Positions 41,111 to 50,929 are shown, counted from the stretch's first letter. The stretch: DNA of 55,000 bases from Symbiodinium natans (GCA_905221605.1 CAJNDS010002568.1:908913-963912), one strand, 5' to 3'. Notes: generated from the sequence alone by a model not told the origin. Program-made: numbers and translations.

Positions 41111-41625
41111 CACTCCCAATCTAAGGAAGTCTCGGATGCAATGCTCGTGTCACTATCTAGATCGTACTCCACTCCAGACGGACCAAGGTTTCTGCTGAAA
41201 CTGGATGACGATGCTGGATCAGTGGATAACTGAAACTCCACTCCAGACGGACCAAGGTTTCTGCTGAAACTGGAGGACGATGCTTGGAAATTTCTCTCAC
41301 GCAAGATTTTCTTAGGCTCAAAAGTGAGAACGGTGAAGACTGCTGCAAGGTATGCTTCAAGCAGGGCTCGCTCACCACTCAACAACTTGCAACCGTAAGC
41401 AATAATCTCTGGCGCGTTCTGGATCCCTTTCAGTTCGGTTTTCTTCTCCTTCCGCCTCTGCAACTGTCGACGTTCGAAGCTCAGGATGCTCAAGGACGGA
41501 GTGCAAGGTTTGCCACACTGAAGCTCGACGTACCACTCAAGAACAGTTTTGCGAAGCTTATCTAACACTCTTTCGTTGTCCCAAAGCTGAAAACACTGAA
41601 TCTGCTCCTCAAGTTCTGGTGACAC
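41110..41625 (-). CDS. LTR-1 upstream ORF (171 aa), unknown function
   Basis: Starts MSPELEEQIQCFQLW and ends SLDWE; its TGA (41,110-41,112) shares one base with the gag ATG (TGATG), an arrangement typical of termination-reinitiation coupling. The middle is basic (RRQLQRRKEKKTELKG). Near the C-terminus a 22-residue unit is duplicated (core SSSFSRNLGPSGVE), from a 66-bp direct repeat at about 41,168-41,281. The family is not recognised. By place it could be a Gag extension or an accessory protein. Confidence 0.6.
   Translation of the reverse strand: MSPELEEQIQCFQLWDNERVLDKLRKTVLEWYVELQCGKPCTPSLSILSFERRQLQRRKEKKTELKGIQNAPEIIAYGCKLLSGERALLEAYLAAVFTVLTFEPKKILRERNFQASSSSFSRNLGPSGVEFQLSTDPASSSSFSRNLGPSGVEYDLDSDTSIASETSLDWE
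41168..41281 (-). repeat. Tandem 66-bp repeat in the LTR-1 upstream ORF
   Basis: About 48 bp (TCCACTCCAGACGGACCAAG onward, to GACGATGCT) recur at a 66-base offset with one or two differences. The offset is a multiple of three, so the frame is kept and a peptide repeat results. Confidence 0.8.
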
Positions 41626-41825
41626 CTCCGTGGCTGGTAGGTGACAACACGAGTCTCGAGGAGATTAGGCTGGCAACCGCCTAGCCTTCTTCGGCAAGGC
41701 AAACGAAGGCTATGGCTGGAAGCTACGGCAGCAACTAATGGGGTTTGGGTCCTGACCCCGGGAGGTAAGGGTCCTGCCTCCCTGAGCACAAGTGAATCCG
41801 AGGCCCCAAAGGCTGGATCACAAGC

Positions 41826-41837
41826 GCTCCGCTACCA
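41826..41837 (-). other. Primer-binding site of LTR-1
   Basis: Minus strand TGGTAGCGGAGC follows the 5' LTR directly, identical to that of LTR-2. Here the ATG created at the LTR junction opens only a six-codon frame ending in TGA. Confidence 0.75.
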
Positions 41838-41994
41838 TGAAAACTTTTGATACTCACGAGCACAGCTGCATCGGCACATGACATGAGACATGACTGTAAA
41901 GCTTCTGGGCAAAACAAAACATCCCACCACAAGAAATCTTCACAAGGAAAATACATGGTTAAGGGTCCCATGTAAGACATCGAAATCGTGATCA
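41838..41994 (-). repeat. LTR-1, 5' LTR (157 bp)
   Basis: Identical by eye to 13,884-14,040, TG...CA ends. It is the 5' LTR for minus-strand transcription. Confidence 0.93.
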
Positions 41995-41999
41995 ACGCC
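41995..41999 (+). repeat. Target-site duplication ACGCC of LTR-1 (right copy)
   Basis: Pairs with 13,879-13,883. Joining across it continues the element A recombinase frame (DPNRDRQRR then EAVPVPPFFLL), which matches element B (ESDRKEAFPLPLF). Confidence 0.92.
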
Positions 42000-43035
42000 G
42001 CTGACGATCCCGGTTAGGGTCAAATACTTGAAATAACGAGGACCATGGATTCCAAGGCAATTGCAAAGCCTTTACCAACCACCTCAGTGCCTTGACACTG
42101 TTGGATCCGTACAGGCAGGATCAGCCCGCAAACCATACAATGCATCCACAAGTACAACTTCGGTGACATCCCCCAACGAAGACACAGATTCCTGCAAGAA
42201 ATCAAGGAGCAACAGGACAACTCGCAAATACCGCAGCGCAGTAGTGTCAGAGATGCGTGCCAGCAATGCTCTATGCAAGGCGTCCTTATGAGCCGAATGC
42301 TCGGCCGACATTAACACCGGGCTGAGTGCAGACACAAGCAGAAGCACCTGGGACCACATCTTATATACAACCTCCCAATTGCGAGCATGCGAATGCTCCT
42401 TCGTAGCGAAAGATGCCACATCTGCAGACTCCGGTCTACGACTCTTAGCTGCAGGCTCACGAAGGCATGAGGCGTAGGATGTGTCCTGTCTGAAACTTCA
42501 GCACTCACCAAAGCTTGCTGGCCTGCCAAAGATGATCCACTGGGGTGTACACTCGATGCATTTTCCTGAATGCCTACAGGCAGATGCAGGGGAGGCGGAG
42601 TGCTACAGTAAATAGGGCGCGGAAAAGGAGCCTCAACAGTATCTCTGGCCCTAGATCCCGACCCGGAACAAAACACTGGACGTGCAAAAGCAAGAGCCGT
42701 GCGCTGTACCTTGGAAAGGTTTTCCTGCAACGGTGCATGTACTGGCATGGCTTGCACCGCATGCTTGGGTCCCGTTCTTGGCAAAACACGTCCCTGCACA
42801 ATGCGTGGGAAAGGAGTCTGAGCTTTGGGATTTGCTTGCATCACTACACTCGGAAGGGGAGCTGTTTGCGACAAAGCAGGCGATGTGCAGGAGTCAAATC
42901 ACAAGGCAAAATCGGTGCAGGCTCAGCACTTGCGCTCCGGAAACGCTTGACCACTGTCCCCCGCCGTGGCAAAAACTCTTCATGTGAAGATTCAGAATCC
43001 AGCTCTGCGCAACTCGCAAGCAGTGACCCATCCAT
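42000..43035 (-). pseudogene. Element A tyrosine recombinase, N-terminal half
   Basis: Read in several frames. About 42,900-43,035 has PRRGTVVKRFRS (element B: PCGFVVKRYRK). 42,311-42,874 is a Pro-rich region. 42,084-42,419 is the helical core-binding domain (ATKEHSHARNWEVVYKMWSQ, SDTTALRYLRVVLLLLDFL). A last stretch to 41,995 contains KALRWLVKAL, aligning with the element B KSLRWAQKTL. At least three frame changes show decay. The catalytic half is at 12,722-13,883 on the far side of LTR-1. Confidence 0.75.
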
Positions 43036-43056
43036 AATTGGGGACCTGTGTAGCCT

Positions 43057-43287
43057 TCATTGTTGATTGCGAAGTCGTCGGAAGACATCCCGAAAACACG
43101 CACTCCAAAACCAAGTTAAATTCTGCAGGTATTGATGAAGGCGTGTGATGTAAGATGTAGTTTCCTCAACAAAATCATCAGTCTCGTCCAATCGAACCCG
43201 CAAAAGGTGCACCTGTGAAGCCAAATGCTCCAGTTGCGTCTCCAGCTGCTGATTCTGAGTCTGACATGCACTAGCGCCCCCGGGCAC
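43057..43287 (-). CDS. Element A small coiled-coil ORF
   Basis: 76 residues with heptad-like spacing (NQQLETQLEHLASQVHLLRVRL) in the same place as the element B ORF at 23,743-23,997, upstream of the recombinase. Direct similarity is weak; shared position is the main argument. Function unknown. Confidence 0.4.
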   Translation of the reverse strand: MPGGASACQTQNQQLETQLEHLASQVHLLRVRLDETDDFVEETTSYITRLHQYLQNLTWFWSACFRDVFRRLRNQQ

Positions 43288-43689
43288 GAGGCGTTCGATG
43301 TGTACTGCTGTTCAAAACAAAGCAGCACTCTCAGCACCACAAAAGCCAAAAGACACTGCAGCACTTGTCGCACCACTGAAACGAGGAAATCACCAGCGCA
43401 AGGGCCTTGCAGCAATGGCTCACTCCAAAGGGAAAAAACCCCTGAAAAGTCGTAAGTGTTGTATGTCATTTCCAACAAGCATGACAACTGTGACAGCTAA
43501 TGCCACTTTAACAGTGAAATGCCACTAAATCATCCACCAAAATGCGAATGTCTCAAGGACTTCACAGATCATGTCTCAAGTCTGAGCCGCTGGTGGCTAA
43601 ACCACAGACAGCACGATAAGCATGTTGCAAAAATGCTTCGTTCAAAACATTTTTGAGTAACACACAAAAACCGTCCTAAGATCACCCAT

Positions 43690-44398
43690 GAGAGTCAACG
43701 AGATCTCCAGGGTGAAGAGAGGCAAAGTGCCCCGAAACCTACGACAGAGGTTGTGGACGTTGATATGGATGAGTTTGAAGATCCGAGTTTGCCATACGGT
43801 GGGATTCCGGATGAGGCAATGGAACCTGGATACTTTGAAGGAGAAGAAACTCCTGATTGGGATGGAGGCTGCACCGATGGAAGAGAACAGACCTCAGATG
43901 GATGTGGATTCAGTTCCAAATGAGTCCAATCGAGTTCTCCGACGTTTAGAGAGTTTTGACATCAGATGTGAACTCAGTTCCAGATGAGTTCAATCGAGTT
44001 CCCCGGCTGATCAATCGAATCTTTTTAGATTCAAGACTCGATGTGCCTCAAGGTAGAGTCCGAAGTTGGTACATGTGACCAATTCGATTCTGCTCAACAA
44101 GAATAGCACCTTCCAGGAGTCCATGAAGTTGTGTGGATCACAAGTTTGGCTGGCAAGACCCACGAGCGTACTTTCTGAGATAGACGGATGTCCATTGGAT
44201 GTGGATAAGACTGTGGAAGGCCAGCGAACTGAGCTGCAGAGAATGACTGCTCAGAAAGCGGAGAAGGTGGTTGGAGCAGATGAGGCTCATAAGTTTGCCG
44301 GTGAGCATGGAGTCAAGATCATCCCAACTCGATGGGTCATCGGTCCGAAGATGGTGAATGTCGTACAGGATATCGCAAAGGGGAGCACTGCATCGTAA
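43690..44398 (+). pseudogene. Relic C, right part: copia linker and RT N-terminus
   Basis: Frames here give an acidic linker (VDVDMDEFEDPSLPYGG), then a conserved pre-RT segment (CGSQVWLARPTSVLSEIDG, GVKIIPTRWV, DIAKGS) that I recognise from dinoflagellate copia polyproteins. Stops and frame changes break it. After DIAKGS the expected continuation is missing on this strand and appears inverted just downstream. Confidence 0.65.
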
Positions 44399-44720
44399 TT
44401 TCTCGCCCCAAAAAGGTGATTCTTCCACCAGTGACCAGTCGAATGGCCTCTTTGGTTCCACATAGAATCAAATCGTCCACATAGCATAACATGAGGAATC
44501 TTTTTCCTCTCACCGTGCCTTTGAAGACAGAAGGCTCTGTTGGGCATTGCCTCAACCCAACTTTCTTCACCACAGTTGCCAGCTTTAGTTCCACGCCTTG
44601 GCTGCACTTCGATCCTTTCGGAAGAAGTGAATGCAAAAAGGCAGTGGATACATCCAAAGTCGCAATCCACAGCGGCAATGGCCAACAGCGTTCTCAACGC
44701 TTCAAGCGAGGGAGTTGAGC
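44399..44720 (-). pseudogene. Relic C, inverted RT segment
   Basis: On the minus strand: ALRTLLAI-type start near 44,697, then LWIATLDVSTAFLHSLLPKG, GLRQCPTEPSVFKG, LMLCYVDDLILCG (catalytic YVDD) and ITFLGREI. These are the RT motifs that should follow DIAKGS in the plus-strand part. The joint lies at 44,390-44,400. A small inversion inside the relic is the simplest reading. Confidence 0.7.
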
Positions 44721-46640
44721 ACTCGGTCTCAATGAAGAGACAAGGAAGTCATCTTAGGATGAGAGTGCCCCCGGCGTACATGAAAGTCAAGCCCGGCACG
44801 GCATAGTTTGCTTTGCCGCCGTGGGTAAGGCCCTCGGCGGGCCCAGATGGAGACAAGCGCTAGTGCTGCGAAGGATGGTCAGGTCTGCTTGCTGTGAGAC
44901 TTGACTTGAAAGCAGCTTACAGGCGGTGTTTTAAGATCAGTGAGAAATTACTGCGGAGGTCACTTCGGCTTCCCTACCTTTTGGAATTGATTTCCTTGCC
45001 CTCTTTTTGTGTCTCCAAATCCACACACCTTTCACCACCCGCACACTTCCACACTTGAACAGCCAGCAGAACCCAGCCGACATACACGCAAACGCACACC
45101 GCCCACTAAAGCCACTTTGCACCACATAATGACACACACCACACTCCATGACACACACGACTCTCTGCCAAAAACGCCGAAAACCACAACACACCACACC
45201 CATTCACAATTTAAAAACGAGGTAAACACACACAGACACCACTGCAAGGTCACTGTTTTTTTTGTTTGGTGTCACTTCTGAGACTCCATGCCTTACCCTT
45301 TACCCACACACTGACACTTTCCTTGCACACTAAAGCCAAAGACACCCGCAAACCAACCCACTTTGCAACCACCTTTGCTCACACACACACATCCACAACA
45401 CTCTTGCACATGCACACTCAGAAAAACAACCGAAACCACAAAATGCACATTCTTATGGATATCTTAAGTTCCGATTGCAATTTTTTCACTGTCTTTCTGG
45501 TCAATCGACAGCTTACCGGGCTGACAGCACTCACCAACACACTTGCTGAACGGTTCAGGGCGGTTTCTCGAAACTCTCTCTTTCTGAAGCTTGCAACTCA
45601 ACCGAGAGATCATCCCAACAAAAAACCAAATTAAAGTCTTGAGCCAAAGAAACCCGGAAAAGGGAAAACAGCAAAACTCGAAGTGCATAAGACTCTCCCA
45701 AAAAGATCCCCAAGCATGTCATCACTATGCATAAAAGCACTGCACTCGCTTCTTCTTTTTCTCACGTGGAGACTGTGGGAGTCGGTGCACACAAAGCCTC
45801 ACCTTATACCTTGGGCAACCTGTGAAGCTGGGCACACGGGCCCCTTTGCAGCTGGCGGCAAAGACATAACACTGGGAAGCATGCACCAAAGCCTCACCTT
45901 ATACCTTGGGCAACCTGTGAAGCTGGGCACACGGGCCCCTTTGCAGCTGGCGGCAAAGACATAACACTGGGAAGCATGCAACGATCCCCTTGGGAGGCAC
46001 AAGCTGATCCCCTCAAGCATTGCAAGAGTTTGCATCGTTAACAGTCAGAGCTCGGTGTATGGCAAACATGAGCGAACGCAAGGCACAAGCCGGTAGGCGC
46101 TCCAATGCTGGCAGCCATGAGCAACATCAAGAACCAGCAGGCGCTCCAATGTTGGTGAACATGAGCGAACGCAGGACATTCTGAGAAAGGCGCGCAGAGG
46201 CGAGCACGCGTGTGAAGCTTGCCAGAGGAAGGGCGGGCAGGTGGGAACATGGCCGTCACAACCGCGACCAACTGGCTTACTCAAGACACTCGGTAGGACG
46301 AGCACAAGAGGGAAGCCAGGCGACCCGACACAGGGTGGGCAGGGCGGGAGAAATTTTGACACATTGCAGAAGCTTGAGTCTAGTGTTCAAAGCTTGATGC
46401 AAAACATTTGGCAGCTCCAAGAACTTGCAGATGCTCATCGTTCACAAGGCACTTGAACCGGTGAACATGCGCAAGCAATGGTGTCAGAGACTGGAAAATG
46501 AGTGCAAAAGGCCCATGAAGGAAAGTTTTCCCTTTTCCCAAAGCTCAGGCGAGCTGGCAAAGAAACACAAAGGGGTTTTTCTCTAGGCTCAGACTTTAAT
46601 GCACTATCAACCCGTTGACCGTTAGCTTAAAGTCTTGAGC
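44721..46640. other. Unassigned region between relic C and the RNase H fragment
   Basis: No recognisable gene. It includes an ACAC-rich stretch (about 45,010-45,430) and one 95-bp duplication listed separately. Confidence 0.4.
45792..45980 (+). repeat. Tandem duplication of a 95-bp unit
   Basis: Two adjacent copies starting CAAAGCCTCACCTTATACCT and ending near GGGAAGCATGCA, essentially identical. No coding meaning is evident. Confidence 0.9.
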
Positions 46641-46649
46641 CAAAGAGCT

Positions 46650-47222
46650 CGTCGGCTAAGTTCGACGGACTGGGCACTCGTGCGAACCAACTGAAGGTTT
46701 TGGCCAAGGTCTCCACCGTAAGGAGAAGCCGAGCCAACCTGGCACCTACCTGGTTTGCGGGCGGAACCACTGATGAGGACGTCCCTTGTGGCGTCATATC
46801 AAAGATAATCGTATTGGATTCATCAACGCCCAAGGCTCGCTGGAAGGACTCGTGAAGTTCTACCAAGAAGAACCTACGAGGCATCCCGTCAGGTCCTATG
46901 AGGACTCCCCCCACCCACAACGGCTAGAACCACCAGCCCTATCAAAGGCCGCATCTATGAAGATGTAGCAGGGTTGTGCGGAAAGATTGGAGATCATCCT
47001 AGGCGGGCCATTTCTGAGGAGGTCAATGAACAAGGTTATGGCTGAAGCCATGGCGTCGGTGATCACACACTGAGGGTCGGCTTCTGCCTGCTGCAGAGCT
47101 TTAACACAAGTTCGACCCAACCTTCCAAACAGCTGGCCACCAGCAAAAAGCATGCGTCCCCTGATCCGTTCCAGTTCCGCGCATGCATCTGCGGATAGAT
47201 TGGGAATGAAACTTGTATCCAA
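46650..47222 (-). pseudogene. Retroelement RNase H-like fragment
   Basis: Two frames joined by an indel near 46,905. The upstream part has SAQPCYIFIDAAFD (first acidic residue). The downstream part has GGVLIGPDGMPRRFF, TIIFDM (where TIIFE would be usual) and WFARVPSPSNLADE (conserved end). This layout resembles RNase H-like domains in dinoflagellate retroelements different from A, B, LTR-1 and LTR-2. It is a truncated relic. Confidence 0.6.
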
Positions 47223-48317
47223 TCCCTCTCAAGTACTAAAGCAAGAAGGAGCGTCCACTAAATGGATCTCGTCATGATCCTCGAGACGGAGAGAAAAGTG
47301 AGAAGGTATCAAACTACGTATTTATAATAAAGGTCTTATTATAAAAAATTCGGTTCGATCATGATTGATATCGATGATGATATTTAAAATTTCTACTCTT
47401 ATCTGGAATGATTAGAAAAGATAATTCTAGATCATTTTTTCTTTTATATCATGAGTTTAATTGTTTCTATTAGAGAATTTTTCTTTCGATACTTATATTT
47501 TGGAAGAATATCTTTTTGTATTTTTTTTGATTATTTTTTTTATATTTTCATGATTCGGGATCGTGATGGAGGCTTTTTCTCTTTGATTTGGGAAGAATTG
47601 ATATTTTTTTTCTAAGGAGGGCTGACAATGATTTATGCAAGAAATTTTATTATGTTATTTTGATCTTGAATTCTGAGAATGGAGATTTTATTGAACCCTA
47701 AGCGTGATGGGATATGGGCAACAATTTTGGCGATAATGATATTATCAATAATAGAAGGATGTAAAACCATCTTTCTATGGAGATATAATGCATTGGATTC
47801 GAATTTTCTTCTAGAAATTATTATCTTCATATCGACTAATATTAAATAGGAAAGATAAAATATAAGTCATGATGGAAATACGATATAGGAAATTTCTGCT
47901 CCCAAAATATATCAATTAAGAAATAGGATATGAAATTCAGGAACCAATCGAAAGCTAAATATAATATAATGCAAATTTCGGGGGAATATCTCCATCCCAT
48001 CGGGGCCACTCATGTATCCGCACTGGAGCGTGCGATGTATTTGAATTGCCATCTGGAGGCCTAATATTATTCAAGAACCTATATCCTCCCTTCTCTAATC
48101 CTCCTGGATGGTTCATATCCAAGATTCGAAATATTTTGTCGACTAGTCAGGAATTGATATATTCCTGATCTGTGCCTTCCTGCTTCTTAATCTAGAAATC
48201 AATAAAATTAAAGAAATTAAAGGAGGAAATTCATATGAATATTTTCTGGCCGGACTTTGCACCCAACGATTGCGGTCAATTGAAATCATAAATAAAAAAA
48301 GAAAAATTACCCATCTA

Positions 48318-48389
48318 ATAATCTATAGAATTCGAATCCACAATCTTCGGATTAGAAATCCGATTCCTTATCCATCAGGCCAAGGGGGC
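48318..48389 (-). pseudogene. tRNA-Arg(UCU)-like pseudogene
   Basis: The minus strand starts GCCCCCTTGGCCTGATGGAT, close to eukaryotic cytosolic tRNA-Arg. The anticodon arm is TCGGA-TTTCTAA-TCCGA, giving anticodon TCT (48,354-48,356). The T arm is GTGGA-TTCGAAT-TCTAT. Box A-like (TGGCCTGATGG) and box B-like (GATTCGAAT) promoters are present. Faults: one base short in the D stem, and a 3' acceptor strand that does not pair with GCCCCCT. It is probably a decayed tRNA gene or tRNA-derived repeat head. Confidence 0.5.
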
Positions 48390-48964
48390 ATTTATGAACG
48401 ACAGATCATAAAAAATCTAATTTCTCCATTGAGGAATCAAAAAAAATCTGATACTATACATTTGTGGACCCACTCGTGGACATCACGCGCACTTTTCACT
48501 TATGGAAATTAGATCCCCCTACTATTTACTAACGACAACCCCTATGCAGAAAAATAAAGCATTGGAGGCGGATTTCTTCATTGCACCATACGTGCTTCAA
48601 GTGCCAAATAAAATTTTCCTGATTAGAAAAAATAAAAAGAAGAATAAAAGAATACATTTATTCTTTTCGTGCTTGTTATTTTTCCGCACACTCACATAAC
48701 CAATATTATGATCTTGAAAAGTATAAGGCCAGCTAACTATTTAATCTAATGGTATAATTCTCGTAAGAAAAAAAATCCTAGACTCAATTCCCAACAATAC
48801 TTTTGAAGTATCGAACAATACTATTTTTCAATTCCAAATTTTTATTCTAGGCTCAATTCCAGATCAAACCTTTCGACCCTTAATTAATTTCAATAATACA
48901 TAAAGAAAAAGGTTTGGGGGTAAAATGAGCCCATTACGTTTTTGTTGCTTTCTCGCAGCGAACT

Positions 48965-49190
48965 CATTATACCCACACAACAAAAAAAAATAAAAACTGG
49001 AAAACAAAAAAAACCAAAACCAAAAAACCAAAAAAACCAATTTTGGGGAACTCCTGGAAGTGGCTTATTATCAGCCCTTACATCGAAAAATTCCTCAAAA
49101 TTGGTTTTTTTGGTTTTGTTTTTTTTGGTTTTGGTTTTTTTGGTTTTGGTTTTTTTTGGTTTTTTAATTTTTAGTTTTTTGTTGGTTTTG
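48965..49190. repeat. Inverted A/C-rich and T/G-rich tracts
   Basis: AAAACCAAAACCAAAAAACC at about 49,000-49,040 faces TTTTTTGGTTTTGG at about 49,105-49,175, so the region can fold into a long hairpin with a loop of about 70 bases. No protein meaning. Confidence 0.6.
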
Positions 49191-49269
49191 GCTGTATTTG
49201 GTTTCCAATTTTCGGCATCTCTATAGCCCTGCTGCAACCCCTAGGGGTGGCAGAAGAACCTAAACATAA

Positions 49270-49880
49270 TTTGCAACAAGATATAAGTCTTAATGAAATC
49301 ATAATGAATTATTAATTCATTATTGATTAATAATTTTTTTTATGGTTTACTATAATTTGATTATTAATTATTTGTTAATTTATTTATTATTTATTAATTT
49401 GATGATTAATTAGTAATTAATTATTAATTATTAATAATTAATTCATTAATCATTCATTAATCATAAAATAATTAATTGTGAATTAATAATTAATTCAATT
49501 AATTCATTGGCAAATAATTAATAATTAATTCGCTGGCCAATAACGATAACCTGAAAACTTAAAATCGAAACCTTAAATTCTAACCTTTAAACCTTAAACC
49601 ATAATTTCCTAAACCTTATCGTTAAACCGTAAGCCCTAACCTAAACCCATTAATTATTAACTACTTAATTATTAATTATTAATTATCAATTAACAATTAA
49701 TTGTTTATTAATTAGTTCTTAAATAATAAAAAACTAAGTATTAATTATTTACTATTTAATAATTGATGAATTCTTAATTAATAAATTATCAATTAAGCAT
49801 TAATTATTAATTAATTATTACTTGAAAATTAATTAATTATATTTCAATTATGAATTCATTATTAATGATTCATCATTAAT
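49270..49880. repeat. TTAATTATTAAT low-complexity tract
   Basis: Several hundred bases of short ATTAAT/TTAATT units, interrupted at 49,550-49,650 by CCTTAAACC-like sequence. Similar AT tract recurs at 51,630-51,900. Confidence 0.85.
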
Positions 49881-50240
49881 AATACTAGAGCTGACCCGCT
49901 ACTTCCAGTAGCGGCGCGCAAGACGACGACGACGGCGCACGACGCACGATCTTCATACAACAGGACAACGGGTATAGAGCTTGCTTGACCATGATAGATA
50001 TTTTGTTTCATATAGCAAAAGCACGGGCATCCAAGATAAGAAGATTGGATATATTATATAAAGATGAAATGATCATGATACACGCTCTATTTCATAGACA
50101 CGGGTATCCAAGACAAGAAGGATTCATCCATTTCCTAAATTTCATTCTGTTCTGCACGATCTTCATAGATTTTTGCATGCTTTTAGACGTAGATGGCGCT
50201 CGCACTTAAAATGAAATTTATAGTATAGGCGGCTAACATA

Positions 50241-50405
50241 AATTTCCTGAAAATTTTGGGCGTATAAATTTTTCTGAGAATTTAGGAAAATGATGAAGCA
50301 AATTTACCGGAAATTTAGAGACCGAAGAATCAGAAATTCCCGTAAAATTTTAGGGCTGGAACACTCCGACGTGTAGTATAGTTGACCATAACATTTTATA
50401 GAATC
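50241..50405 (+). repeat. Palindrome-rich repeat, AT-shifted copy
   Basis: Contains TTTCCTGAAAATTTTGGG, AAATTTACCGGAAATTTAG and the tail CACTCCGACGTGTAGTATAG...TTTTATAGA. It matches, in order, the block at 51,280-51,625 but with more A and T and about 180 bp missing. Confidence 0.7.
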
Positions 50406-50885
50406 GACGTACGACGTACAACGCACGACACAAAACAACGACGACAATGCACGACGACGACGACGACGCGCCACGACGACGACACACGACGACGACTTCG
50501 CACGACGACGACGACGCCGCACACGACGCACGACGCGTGAGACGTGCCACGCCCGAAACACGACGACGACGACGCCCGACGACGACGACACCCGACGCCC
50601 GACGCCCGACGCCCGACTCCCGACGAAAGACGCCCGACGCCCGACGCCCGACGCACGACGCACGACGCACGACGCACGTCGCAAGACGCACGACCCACGA
50701 CGCGCGACGCGCGACGCACGACGACGACGCCCGACGACGACGACGACGACACCCGACGACGACCACGACGACGACGATGACGACGACGACGACGACGACG
50801 AACGACGCACGACGCACGACCCACGACGCACGACGCACGACGCACGACGGACGACGCACGACGGACGACGCACGACGGACGACGC

Positions 50886-50929
<44 letters not shown>

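Larger units (their letters stand above)
13884..41994 (-). mobile_element. LTR-1: Ty1/copia retrotransposon (about 8.5 kb before two later insertions)
   Basis: Two identical 157-bp LTRs, the target duplication ACGCC, a primer-binding site next to the 5' LTR (41,826-41,837) and a purine-rich tract next to the 3' LTR (14,041) define it. Coding is on the minus strand: upstream ORF, Gag-protease-integrase, RT, RNase H, long C-terminal tail. Integrase before RT is the copia order. LTR-2 splits RT from RNase H, and YR element B splits the tail. Removing LTR-2 plus one target copy (10,201 bp) and B (9,379 bp) restores the frame at both joints. One further frameshift remains, near 37,190. Confidence 0.92.
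6530..43690 (-). mobile_element. Element A: old YR (DIRS/Ngaro-like) retrotransposon, split by a 28-kb insertion
   Basis: Minus-strand element whose own sequence is 6,530-13,883 plus 41,995-43,690; the middle is the later LTR-1 insertion. Gene order in the coding direction is coiled-coil ORF, tyrosine recombinase, Gag-like protein with CCCH finger, then Pol (dioxygenase-like, methyltransferase-like, RT, RNase H). The same order and alignable proteins occur in element B. A carries many frameshifts and stops, so it is older than B, yet its RT YVDD box is intact. Its ends are not well defined: I took them as the points where relic C sequence stops and resumes. An imperfect repeat of about 45 bp (6,725 and 6,811) lies in its 3' region, but I did not find clear split direct repeats. 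Confidence 0.7.
47300..49880. other. AT-rich island, organelle-like composition
   Basis: Composition changes sharply near 47,300 from roughly balanced to strongly AT-rich, with many A and T homopolymers. No ORF resembles a known organellar protein. The short frame after AAGGAGGAAATTCAT at 48,221 (MNIFWPDF...) is 18 codons and unrecognised. 48,960-49,190 has poly-A and T-rich TTTTTGGTTTT tracts in inverted arrangement. 49,270-49,880 is almost pure TTAATTATTAAT-type sequence. It could be a nuclear insert of organellar DNA, a foreign insert, or an assembly join. Confidence 0.55.

Noticed and set aside
49985-50209. 74-codon ORF (MTMIDILFHIAKA...) as an organellar gene
   Set aside because: It contains two imperfect copies of one segment (CACGGGCATCCAAGA / CACGGGTATCCAAGA) and resembles no organellar protein I know.
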